A DNA stretch of 64,000 nucleotides from Archangium gephyra (lineage in GTDB: Bacteria; Myxococcota; Myxococcia; Myxococcales; Myxococcaceae), in NCBI GenBank assembly GCA_003243425.1, contig QFQP01000008.1, forward strand, positions 1 to 64,000, read 5' to 3'. Below, piece by piece: positions 25,449 through 32,967 of this stretch (the stretch's first letter is position 1; every line of letters starts with the position of its first letter). Below the pieces are notes generated by a model. It did no database searches. It saw only the letters and a program-made list of their open reading frames with translations, and had not been told where the DNA came from. Made by a program: the position numbers and the translations under genes.

Positions 25449-26197
25449 ACATGAAGGACTTCGAGAACAAGGTGGCGCTGGTCACCGGTGGCTCGCGTGG
25501 CATCGGCCGCGCCATCGCCGTCGAGCTGGGCAAGCGTGGCGCGACGGTGGTCTTGAGCTACGCGGGCAACGAAGCGGCGGCGGTCGAAGCCGTGAAGCTG
25601 ATCGTCGACGCCGGCGGCAAGGCGAAGGCGATTCGCTTCGACGTCGCCGACACCGAAGCGTGCAGCAAGGCCATCGACGAGATCGTCAAGGAGTTCAGCC
25701 GCATCGACGTGCTCGTGAACAACGCCGGCGTGGCCGTCGACGGCCTGCTGATGCGCTTCAAAGACGAAGACTGGGACAAGACGATCGACACCAACTTGAA
25801 GGGCGCGTTCGCGCTCATGCGTGCGGTGTCGCGCCCGATGATGAAGCAGAAGGGCGGGGCGATCGTGAACATCTCGTCGATCGTGGGCGAGATGGGCAAC
25901 GGCGGGCAGTCGGCCTACGCGGCCTCGAAGGCCGGCCTCATCGGTCTGACCAAGGCCGTCGCCCGGGAGCTCTCGAGCCGGAACATTCGCGTCAACGCCG
26001 TCACGCCGGGGTTCATCACCACCGACATGACCAACGCGCTGACTGCCGAGCAGAAGGAAAAGATGTCAGCCGCAATTCCATTGGCTCGCATCGGGAATGC
26101 AGAGGAAGTCGCTGCCGCCGTGGCGTTCCTCGCTTCGGATTCCGCCTCGTACATCACGGGCGAAGTCCTCAAGGTCAACGGCGGCATGTACATGTAG
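25445..26197 (+). CDS. fabG: 3-oxoacyl-ACP reductase
   Basis: 250 residues. NADPH-dependent reductase of the elongation cycle. TGGSRGIGRA cofactor motif, NNAG, catalytic S144/S145 (NISS), Y158 and K162 (YAASKAG), and the PGFITTDMT loop. In contrast to the SDR at 6820, it has the ordinary G-x-x-x-G-x-G motif and catalytic Ser. Translationally coupled to fabD; Met3 (25451) is an alternative start. Confidence 0.95.
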   Translation: MNMKDFENKVALVTGGSRGIGRAIAVELGKRGATVVLSYAGNEAAAVEAVKLIVDAGGKAKAIRFDVADTEACSKAIDEIVKEFSRIDVLVNNAGVAVDGLLMRFKDEDWDKTIDTNLKGAFALMRAVSRPMMKQKGGAIVNISSIVGEMGNGGQSAYAASKAGLIGLTKAVARELSSRNIRVNAVTPGFITTDMTNALTAEQKEKMSAAIPLARIGNAEEVAAAVAFLASDSASYITGEVLKVNGGMYM

Positions 26198-26288
26198 TTT
26201 TACGCGTTGGTCGTGCGCGTGCCGTGTGGTACGCGCCCGGCGAAACTTTCACACCCGCAGCACTACCTAAAGAAGAAGGAACACCTTC

Positions 26289-26531
26289 ATGACGGCCACC
26301 ACCATTGAAGCCAAGGTCAAGTCGATCATCGCTGACCAGCTCGGCGTGAGCGAAGACGAGATCAAGATGGAGTCTTCGTTCATCGAGGATCTCGGCGCCG
26401 ACTCTCTCGACATCGTCGAGCTCGTGATGGCGATGGAAGAAGAGTTCGAGATCGAAATCCCGGACGAGGAAGCCGAGAACATCAAGTCGGTCGGCGACGC
26501 CATCAACTACATCAACACCCACAAGAAGTAA
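26289..26531 (+). CDS. acpP: Acyl carrier protein
   Basis: 80 residues, acidic. Phosphopantetheine attachment serine S39 in GADSLDIVEL and the EEEFEIEIPDEEAE helix are diagnostic. Carries the growing acyl chain between Fab enzymes. AAGAAGAAGGA ribosome site. A 91-bp gap separates it from fabG, so it may have its own promoter, as expected for such an abundant protein. Confidence 0.97.
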   Translation: MTATTIEAKVKSIIADQLGVSEDEIKMESSFIEDLGADSLDIVELVMAMEEEFEIEIPDEEAENIKSVGDAINYINTHKK

Positions 26532-26557
26532 GGGTGACTGAAGTCATTGTGTTGTGC

Positions 26558-26591
26558 CTCGCCCGGGTCTTCATGCCCGGGCGAGTCGTTT
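26558..26591 (+). terminator. Perfect hairpin between acpP and fabF
   Basis: A 10-bp perfect stem (CTCGCCCGGG with CCCGGGCGAG) with an 8-base loop, followed by TCGTTT, lies 26 bp after the acpP stop and before the fabF ribosome site. The weak T-run suggests a partial terminator or RNA-stabilising hairpin that would make acpP more abundant than fabF. Confidence 0.7.
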
Positions 26592-26613
26592 GAAGAGCCT
26601 CAAGGAGCCTGTC

Positions 26614-27873
26614 GTGAACTCTGTGCGTCGCGTCGTGATTACCGGTACCGGCCTCATTTCGGCCCTGGGCACCGGCACCGAGAAGAACTGGCAGTCGTTG
26701 ATTGCCGGCAAGTCGGGCATCGCCCGCATCTCGCGCTGGGCGACCGACAAGCTGGCCACGTCGATCGCCGGCGAGGTGAAGGACTTCAACATCGAGGACT
26801 ACGTGGAGCGCAAGGAAGCGCGCCGCATGGACCTCTACTGTCAGTACGCGCTCGCGGGCGCCGACCTGGCGATGCAGGAAAGCAAGACGCCGATCGGCCT
26901 CGACAAGCCCAACGGTTACGACCCCGAGCGCGTGGGCGTGATCGTCGGCTCGGGCATCGGCGGTCTGATGTCGTTCGAAGAGAGCTACAACACCGGCCTC
27001 AACAAGGGCTGGGACCGCCTCTCACCGTTCTTCATCTTGAAGATGATCGCCAACATGGCGCCCGGCCGCATTTCGATGCGCTTCAACTGCAAGGGTGCCA
27101 ACTGGGGCCCGGTGTCGGCGTGCAGCACCTCGGCGCACGCCATCGGTGAGGCCTGGCGGCAGATTCGCTGGGGCGAGCTCGACGCGGCCATCGCCGGCGG
27201 CGCCGAGGCGGCCATTACGCCCATGGGCATCGGCGGCTTCGAGGCCATGCACGCGCTGTCGACCCGCAGCGATGACCCGGCCACCGCCAGCCGCCCGTTC
27301 GACAAAGACCGCGACGGCTTCGTGATGGGTGAAGGCGCGGGCATCGTGGTGCTCGAGGAGTACGAAGCGGCGAAGCGTCGCGGCGCGACGATTCTGGCGG
27401 AGATCACCGGATACGCCGCGAACAGCGACGCGCACCACGAGACGGCGCCCGCTCCGGAGCACGAGGGCGCCCAGCGCTGCATGCGCGCCGCGCTGAAGGC
27501 CGCGGGCCTCAAGCCGGAAGACGTTCAGTACATCAACGCGCACGGCACCTCGACGCCGTTCAACGATCACCACGAGACCAAGGCCATTCACCGCGTCTTC
27601 GGCGCGCACGCCAGGAAGCTGATGGTGTCGTCGACCAAGTCGATGACCGGCCACATGCTCGGCGCGGCCGGCGGCGCGGAGGCGATCATCACCGCGCTGA
27701 CGATCAGCCGCGGCATCGTGCCTCCGACCATCAACCAGTTCACGCCCGACCCGGAGTGCGACCTCGACTACGTGCCCAACAAGGCGCGCGAGACGTGGGT
27801 CGACGTGGCGATGTCGAACTCGTTCGGCTTCGGCGGTACCAACGCGACGTTGGTGCTCCAGCGCTGCAAGTGA
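26614..27873 (+). CDS. fabF: Beta-ketoacyl-ACP synthase II
   Basis: 419 residues from GTG 26614, set by AAGGAG seven bases upstream; a longer frame would run into the hairpin. Elongation condensing enzyme: nucleophile C170 (SACSTSAH), H310 (AHGTSTPFND) and H347 (MTGHMLGAAGG) with a conserved Lys (STKSMTG). The GFGGTNATL ending is complete. Its stop overlaps the next lipoprotein gene. Confidence 0.96.
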   Translation: MNSVRRVVITGTGLISALGTGTEKNWQSLIAGKSGIARISRWATDKLATSIAGEVKDFNIEDYVERKEARRMDLYCQYALAGADLAMQESKTPIGLDKPNGYDPERVGVIVGSGIGGLMSFEESYNTGLNKGWDRLSPFFILKMIANMAPGRISMRFNCKGANWGPVSACSTSAHAIGEAWRQIRWGELDAAIAGGAEAAITPMGIGGFEAMHALSTRSDDPATASRPFDKDRDGFVMGEGAGIVVLEEYEAAKRRGATILAEITGYAANSDAHHETAPAPEHEGAQRCMRAALKAAGLKPEDVQYINAHGTSTPFNDHHETKAIHRVFGAHARKLMVSSTKSMTGHMLGAAGGAEAIITALTISRGIVPPTINQFTPDPECDLDYVPNKARETWVDVAMSNSFGFGGTNATLVLQRCK

Positions 27874-28169
27874 GGCGCGTGGCTCTGATCGCCGCGCTGC
27901 TGCTGAGCGCGGGTTGCGTGACGCCGGTCTCGTTCGATCAGGCGCGCCAGAAGGTGCTGTTGCGCGCGTCGTTCGAGTTCCAGTGCCCGCCTGACCGGCT
28001 CAACGTTCAAGAGCTGGCCTCTGACGGCGCCGGGCCGATCTACGTCGGGGTCTCGGGCTGCAATCGGCGGGCGGTGTACCTGCGGGTCGAGACCGCGAAC
28101 GGCTCTCTCTTCATCAATGACACGGTGCCCGCAGTCGACGTGCGCGGCGCCGACGTGGTGGCTCCTTGA
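27870..28169 (+). CDS. Small lipoprotein A
   Basis: 99 residues from GTG 27870, overlapping the fabF stop (GTGA); GTG 27879 is an alternative. Signal peptide ALIAALLLSAGC ends in a lipobox, then a short mature domain with CPPDRLNVQEL and VGVSGCNRRAVYL. The CPxDxL...VSGC layout recurs in the next gene, so the two are probably tandem paralogues. Function unknown; envelope-located. Confidence 0.7.
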   Translation: MRRVALIAALLLSAGCVTPVSFDQARQKVLLRASFEFQCPPDRLNVQELASDGAGPIYVGVSGCNRRAVYLRVETANGSLFINDTVPAVDVRGADVVAP

Positions 28170-28399
28170 AGCGCCTGGCCCTCGTCTTCGTTCTCGCCGG
28201 TTGTTCCACGCCGCTCTCGCAGCTCAAGGCCGAGCTGGGTCAGCGTTCGTCTGACGCGCTCTCGTGCCCGGAAGACAAGCTGACCTACGAAGAGCTCGAG
28301 AAGCTGATCTCGAGCACGCGCGTGACGGTGAGCGGCTGCGGCAAGTCGACGACCTGGAAGATGGTCGAGAGCCGGTGGACGCGCGAACGCGAGCGGTGA
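28166..28399 (+). CDS. Small lipoprotein B
   Basis: 77 residues. Signal peptide MKRLALVFVLAGC with lipobox, then CPEDKLTYEEL and VTVSGCGKST, the same CPxDxL...VSGC pattern as the preceding gene, but with a shorter mature part. ATGA overlap upstream and GTGA overlap downstream show tight translational coupling. Function unknown. Confidence 0.68.
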   Translation: MKRLALVFVLAGCSTPLSQLKAELGQRSSDALSCPEDKLTYEELEKLISSTRVTVSGCGKSTTWKMVESRWTRERER

Positions 28400-28863
28400 C
28401 GCGGCTCGGGTTGGCGGCTGCGCTCGGCCTGGTGGCCTGCACCCCCAACGCTGCCTCGCCCGCGCTCGACGCGCTCACGGCGCGCCGTGCCGCCAACGCG
28501 CGGGTGCTCGAAGAAGCGAAAGGGGCACGAGCGCTCCGCAACCTCGACCGCGACGCGATTTCGGCGTTTCTCGCCGATGCCGGCACCCGCGAGCCATTGA
28601 TCGAAGCGCTGGCCTCGAGCTGCCGTGCGCGGGTCGCCGCCCAGAAGCCGGTGCGTGAGGCCATCGAACGCAGCGAAGCGCTCGCGGCGACGTGCAGCCG
28701 GACCGAATGCGCGGAGCCGATCGAGCAGCTCTACGAATCGACGGTGCAACTCAAGGAGGCGCTGCGCGCGCTCGAGCGCGACACGAAGGACCCGTGCGCC
28801 GCCGATTTCGCTCGGAACTTCGACGCGTACATCGAGCGTATTCGCGCGCACCGTCGCCGTTGA
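28396..28863 (+). CDS. Small lipoprotein C, helical
   Basis: 155 residues from GTG 28396 (overlaps the previous stop). Lipobox LVAC near residue 16, then a mostly helical, Ala/Arg/Glu-rich mature part with four Cys (SSCRAR, ATCSRTECAE, DPC). No family recognised. rpiB starts 15 bp downstream, so it belongs to the same transcript. Confidence 0.62.
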   Translation: MTRLGLAAALGLVACTPNAASPALDALTARRAANARVLEEAKGARALRNLDRDAISAFLADAGTREPLIEALASSCRARVAAQKPVREAIERSEALAATCSRTECAEPIEQLYESTVQLKEALRALERDTKDPCAADFARNFDAYIERIRAHRRR

Positions 28864-28878
28864 GTAGAGAGCCACGCC

Positions 28879-29325
28879 ATGGCGAACATCGCGATTGCGT
28901 CGGACCATGCTGGTTTCGCGTTGAAGTCCGAGTTGGTGGCCGAGCTCGGGAGGCTGGGTCACACCGCGCTCGACTTCGGGCCGACTGACACCTCGTCGGT
29001 CGACTACCCCGACTTCGCGACCAGGGTCACCGCCGCCATCAACGAGGGCAAGGCGCCGCTGGGCGTGCTGGTCTGCGGCACTGGCATCGGCATGTCGATC
29101 AGCGCCAACAAGGTGCACGGCATTCGCGCTGCGCTCTGCCACACCGAGTTCGAAGCGCGCGTCACGCGGCAGCACAACGACGCCAACGTGCTGTGCCTGG
29201 GGCAGCGGGTGACCGGCGTCGGCGTGGCGCTGGAGATCCTCAAGGTGTTCCTGTCGGCCAGCTTCGAAGGCGGTCGGCACGCGAACCGCGTCTCGAAGAT
29301 CACCGCGCTGGAGGCGAAGCGATGA
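28879..29325 (+). CDS. rpiB: Ribose-5-phosphate isomerase B
   Basis: 148 residues, full length. Interconverts ribose 5-phosphate and ribulose 5-phosphate. ASDHAGFALK start, catalytic C66 in VCGTGIGMS and H99 in RQHNDANVL match E. coli RpiB positions. Gene order fabF...rpiB...glyA is seen in myxobacteria; here lipoprotein genes intervene. Overlaps the next gene by 4 bp. Confidence 0.95.
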   Translation: MANIAIASDHAGFALKSELVAELGRLGHTALDFGPTDTSSVDYPDFATRVTAAINEGKAPLGVLVCGTGIGMSISANKVHGIRAALCHTEFEARVTRQHNDANVLCLGQRVTGVGVALEILKVFLSASFEGGRHANRVSKITALEAKR

Positions 29326-29666
29326 AGCAGCTCGTGCTGGTGTCGCTGTTCATCGTGGGCTGCCGCACCGAGATTCAGCCGACGGTCCGGAGCGAGGCGG
29401 TGGTCAAGCGCACCCGGGCGTCGGACGGTGAGTGTCGCGTCATCGACTACCCGACGGCGTCGGAGGTGCCTTCGGGTGCGAAGAGCATCGGGTGGGTGAA
29501 GGTCGCGCGCAAAGAGACCGACGAGAAGACCTTCGAGGCGCTGCGCGAAGAGGTCTGCGCGAAGGGCGGCGATGCGATGAGCCAGATGCACTGGATTCGT
29601 GCGTCGGGTGCGTCGGTCGCCGATCAGCCCATCGAGCTCGAAGGCAACGCGTGGTCGCTGCCGTGA
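29322..29666 (+). CDS. Small lipoprotein D
   Basis: 114 residues. MKQLVLVSLFIVGC signal peptide with lipobox, then a compact domain (GECRVIDYP, IGWVKVARKETD, EVCAKGGDAMSQMHW) recalling the outer-membrane lipoproteins of the DUF4156/RcsF-like kind, where a GGDA motif follows a Cys. That link is tentative. ATGA overlap with rpiB; converges with the porin gene 4 bp later. Confidence 0.62.
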   Translation: MKQLVLVSLFIVGCRTEIQPTVRSEAVVKRTRASDGECRVIDYPTASEVPSGAKSIGWVKVARKETDEKTFEALREEVCAKGGDAMSQMHWIRASGASVADQPIELEGNAWSLP

Positions 29667-29670
29667 AGCC

Positions 29671-30900
29671 TCAAAAGTGAAGCTGTGCCTGCAGGCGCAG
29701 CTGAACGCGGCCGTTGTTACCCGCGCCGTCGTCGAGCCAGAAGCAGTCGGTCTGCAGCTTGAGGTCGTGCTTCTGGAACATGAGGTTGATGCCGCCGCCC
29801 ACCTCGCGTTGGCGGGTGAACCTCGGGTCGCTGGGGCCCATGGGGCGCACGTCGCCGTAGCGCGCCACCAGCTCGAGCCAGTCGGTGACGTAGCCGCCGG
29901 CCTGCACGAACCAGCCCCAGCCCGAGCGCGAGTACTCGGTCACCATGGTGCCGCCGACGAGCGCGCTGTTCGACGCCAGCTGTGCGCCTGAGCCTTCGGC
30001 GTTGAGGTCGGCCTGCCGGAAATACACCGACGACAGCAGCGACACGCCGTACCACTTGAAGTGAACGTCACCGGTGGCGTGGGTGTACGAGAACAGAGAG
30101 CTGGTGAGCGCGTAGGGCGTGCCGGTGGTGCTGCGCGGGCGATTGGTGGCGACGTTGCGAGCCGCGCCCACGCCGAACGCGAGCCGGGGGCGGGCGTCGC
30201 GGTCGGGGTCTCCTTCCACGCGATCGTCGATGGCGCCGAACGGCGCGTAGCGGAGGCGGGCGGTGTAGAGCAGCCCGACGTTGGTGCCGATGCGATTGCG
30301 ACCGTCGCCTCCGAAGATGCCGAGGGCGTAGCGCAGGCGCTGGCCCAGCCCGAGGAAGTCGTCGGAAAAGACGATGAGGCCCACGTCGCGATCGAGGTTC
30401 AGCTCGGCGGTGACGATGGAGCGGTCGACCAGTTGCAGCGACGACGACGACACGACGCGCTGCACGTCGAACGGCACCTTCATCTGCCCCACCCGGAAGC
30501 TCACGTCGCGGAACGGCGCCCACACGCCGTACAGATCGCGGAGCACGTTCGGCTGATCGGCTTCCATGTCGAGCGGCGAGAAGGCCAGCTGCAGCACGAA
30601 GCTGAGGTGGTACGGCAGGTCGCCCTTCAACTGCACCCGCGCGCGCCGCACGAAGATGGCGTTCTGCCGCACCGCGCTGCTGGCTTCGCCGGGAATCACG
30701 CTCAGCGCCTGCACCTGCATGCGGCCGCGGAGCTGGAACTTCACCTCGCCGACCTTCACCGTGAGGCCTTCACCCAGCTTCACGCCGACGTCGACGGGAA
30801 TGGGGTTGACGACGCCGGCATCAGGGAGCTCGGTGACGACGCCACCATCGGGCTCGGGGAGGGAAGCCATCAAGATCAGCGCGAGACCCAGCAGTTGCAT
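29671..30900 (-). CDS. Phosphate-selective-porin-like outer-membrane protein
   Basis: 409 residues from ATG 30900, which opens a short signal peptide (MQLLGLALILMAS). The mature protein is a beta-barrel: alternating strands such as FQLRGRMQVQALS, FVRRARVQLKGDL, YHLSFVLQLAF, FRVGQMKVPFDVQR, the loop-end Aromatic-rich strands and terminal LRLQAQLHF. This matches the OprO/OprP type porins. An IS5 element lies 15 bp upstream of the start codon, so the native promoter is now 1.2 kb away; expression may be lost or driven from the element. Confidence 0.82.
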   Translation of the reverse strand: MQLLGLALILMASLPEPDGGVVTELPDAGVVNPIPVDVGVKLGEGLTVKVGEVKFQLRGRMQVQALSVIPGEASSAVRQNAIFVRRARVQLKGDLPYHLSFVLQLAFSPLDMEADQPNVLRDLYGVWAPFRDVSFRVGQMKVPFDVQRVVSSSSLQLVDRSIVTAELNLDRDVGLIVFSDDFLGLGQRLRYALGIFGGDGRNRIGTNVGLLYTARLRYAPFGAIDDRVEGDPDRDARPRLAFGVGAARNVATNRPRSTTGTPYALTSSLFSYTHATGDVHFKWYGVSLLSSVYFRQADLNAEGSGAQLASNSALVGGTMVTEYSRSGWGWFVQAGGYVTDWLELVARYGDVRPMGPSDPRFTRQREVGGGINLMFQKHDLKLQTDCFWLDDGAGNNGRVQLRLQAQLHF

Positions 30901-30911
30901 GGGCGGCACAT

Positions 30912-30915
30912 CTAG
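30912..30915. repeat. Target-site duplication (CTAG), left copy
   Basis: CTAG directly abuts the left terminal inverted repeat of the insertion sequence. The identical CTAG at 32110-32113 abuts the right one. Four-base CTAG duplications are typical of IS5-group insertions. Confidence 0.85.
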
Positions 30916-32109
30916 CAGGCTGATGAAAAACGCCGGACCCGCATCGACGGCCCGCACCGCGACGTGATCTGTTTCGGGAATGCGCGGAACGTGAAGAAGC
31001 TGGCCGATGAGTGCCTGGCCGAACTCTCGTCGACGTTCGATGAGATGTACCCGGCGACAGGACGCCCCTCGATTCCGCCGGAGAGACTGTTGAAGGCGCA
31101 GCTGCTGATGGCACTCTTCAGCGTCAGCAGCGAGCGAATGCTGTGCGAGCGGATTCAGTACGACATGATGTTCCGCTGGTTCCTCGACATGTCGCTGGAT
31201 GAGAACGTCTTCGACCAGAGCAGCTTCTCGAAGAATCGCGACCGGCTGCTGGAACACGAGGTCGCGCACCGCTTTCTGCAGAAGGTGGTGAAGCGCGCGC
31301 GGCGCGAAGCACTGATGAGTAGTGAGCACTTCTCCGTCGACGGCACGCTGATGGAGGCATGGGCCTCGATGAAGTCCTTCAAGCCGAAGACCGAATCAAA
31401 GCGCCACGATGACGAAGGTGGCGGAGGCCACGGCGACAACAACGGCTGGGCCGACTTCAAGGGCACGAAGAGAAGCAACGACACGCATGAATCGACGACC
31501 GACCCCGAAGCGAAGCTGCGCCGGAAAGGCCGCGGACAAGAGGCGAAGCTCTGCTTTGCGGAACACGTGCTGATGGAGAACCGGAACGGCCTCATCGTCG
31601 ACATGATGGTGACGCCGTCTGTCGGACGACCCGAGCCAGTCGTCGCGCTGGAATTGCTGTGTCGTGCACTGCCGACCGGCCGCATCAGCGTCGGTGCAGA
31701 CAAGGCCTACGACACGAAGGACTTCGTCGAACGCTGTCGCGAGATGAACATCACGCCGCACGTCGCGAGAAACGAGAACGCACGACGAAGCAGCAACCTC
31801 GACGCGCGCACGACACGATTCGCTGGGTACCAATGGAGTCAGCGCGTCAGACGGCGCATCGAATCCATCTTCGGGTGGAAGAAGACGGTCGGTGGTTGCA
31901 GGAAGTCGAGGTACCGAGGCATCGCGAAGACGCAGCTCTTCGCGACGTTTGCGGCAGCCGCCTACAACCTGCTGCGAATGACGAAGCTGGTTGCCGCATA
32001 GCCTTCGTCGCCGCACCGCGCTCGCGCGCATCCGTCGCTCTGCCGCCAACGCGGCACCGCATGGGCCCACCGAGCCACGTCTCACGGCACGGCGTTTTTC
32101 ATCAGCCTG
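30916..32109 (+). mobile_element. IS5-family insertion sequence, complete, 1194 bp
   Basis: Perfect 20-bp terminal inverted repeats: CAGGCTGATGAAAAACGCCG at 30916-30935 and its reverse complement at 32090-32109. CTAG duplications flank both ends, and one DDE transposase gene fills the element. Perfect repeats and an intact reading frame indicate a recent insertion. It separates a porin gene from the sequence that was originally upstream; without it the porin and the gene at 32197 would be divergent with a gap of about 98 bp. Confidence 0.93.
30964..32001 (+). CDS. IS5-family DDE transposase
   Basis: 345 residues from GTG 30964. N-terminal DUF772-type domain (TGRPSIPPERLLKAQLLMALFSV, SSFSKNRDRLL) and a catalytic domain with the triad D126 (SVDGTL), D246 (GADKAYD) and E300 (RRIESIFGWKK). 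An insert of low complexity (HDDEGGGGHGDNNG) lies near 148-160, as in many relatives. The same frame stays open back to the terminal repeat, but no ATG lies upstream, so the true start is uncertain and the N-terminal segment looks shorter than in many relatives. Confidence 0.9.
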   Translation: MICFGNARNVKKLADECLAELSSTFDEMYPATGRPSIPPERLLKAQLLMALFSVSSERMLCERIQYDMMFRWFLDMSLDENVFDQSSFSKNRDRLLEHEVAHRFLQKVVKRARREALMSSEHFSVDGTLMEAWASMKSFKPKTESKRHDDEGGGGHGDNNGWADFKGTKRSNDTHESTTDPEAKLRRKGRGQEAKLCFAEHVLMENRNGLIVDMMVTPSVGRPEPVVALELLCRALPTGRISVGADKAYDTKDFVERCREMNITPHVARNENARRSSNLDARTTRFAGYQWSQRVRRRIESIFGWKKTVGGCRKSRYRGIAKTQLFATFAAAAYNLLRMTKLVAA

Positions 32110-32113
32110 CTAG
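32110..32113. repeat. Target-site duplication (CTAG), right copy
   Basis: Second copy of the CTAG duplication created by the insertion sequence ending at 32109. Confidence 0.85.
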
Positions 32114-32196
32114 AGATCGCGCCTTTCACGCTGACGACACCTGTGTCACAAGTGTGTGTCGAAGTGACAACGCTGTGACGTCGTTAACACACAGGC

Positions 32197-32901
32197 ATGG
32201 CGCAGACCCTCTCGGTGACCTGGCCGTCGATCGACGCGCTGCAGCAGGTGTTGGACACGGAGATTCGACGTGGTGGCCTGCTCGTGCGCGGCGCGACGGC
32301 GGCGGGGGCGACAGTGGGCGCTGACGTGCAGCTCGAGGCGCGGGTCGCCGATGGCGCGGCGGTCGTCGTTCCCGCGCGCATTGCCGCCGCGATTCCGGGT
32401 GTCGGCGTGGCCGTGTTGTTCAACGGAGTGCCGCCGCAGCTCGAGGAACTCGCCATGCCGGTGCTCGACGCAGAGGCCGACGAAGAACGGCAGCGCCCGC
32501 CGGCCGCACTCTCGGAGCGGCTCAAGAGCATGACCGTCACCGAGAAGATGCAGCTGGCGATGCAGGGGACGCGTGACGAACGCGCGGCGCTGCTGCGCGA
32601 CGTGAACAAGACGCTGCACGTCTACGTGCTCAAGAACCCGCGCATCGGCCTCGACGAAGTGCAGTCGGCGGCGAAGAACCCACAGCTGGGGCCCGACGCC
32701 ATCAAGCTCATCGCCGAACATCGCGAGTGGGGTTCGAACCCGACGGTGTGTGCGGCGCTGGTGCGCAACCCCAGGACGCCGGTGCCGATGGCGCTCAAGA
32801 TGATGGACAAGGTGCCGATGACCGACATTCGCGCGTTGGCCAAGGGCGGAGCGCGGGAAGCCATCGTTCACGCCGCGCGCAAACGGCTCGAGCACGGCTG
32901 A
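32197..32901 (+). CDS. Myxobacterial protein with PilZ-like N-terminus and helical repeat domain
   Basis: 234 residues. Residues 1-90 are beta-rich and resemble the degenerate PilZ-like module of many myxobacterial regulators, without an R-x-x-x-R motif, so c-di-GMP binding is doubtful. Residues 105-234 form a helical repeat (KMQLAMQGTRDERAALLRD, YVLKNPRIGLDEV, NPQLGPDAIKLIAEHREW, ALVRNPRTPVPMALKMM), a module found widely in this group. Function unknown. Upstream 32138-32166 contains TGTCAC and GTGACA arms 14 bp apart. Confidence 0.7.
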   Translation: MAQTLSVTWPSIDALQQVLDTEIRRGGLLVRGATAAGATVGADVQLEARVADGAAVVVPARIAAAIPGVGVAVLFNGVPPQLEELAMPVLDAEADEERQRPPAALSERLKSMTVTEKMQLAMQGTRDERAALLRDVNKTLHVYVLKNPRIGLDEVQSAAKNPQLGPDAIKLIAEHREWGSNPTVCAALVRNPRTPVPMALKMMDKVPMTDIRALAKGGAREAIVHAARKRLEHG

Positions 32902-32967
32902 AAGGACAGCGCTGTAGCACCGCGCTGAGGCTTGAGAACCCGCGAGGTTGCGGCTACGCGACGAGGC

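Noticed and set aside
30566..30967. Small frame from the left IS end (MKNAGPASTARTAT) as transposase start
   Set aside because: It is in a different frame from the transposase and stops at 30967; a programmed frameshift is possible but there is no slippery sequence visible.
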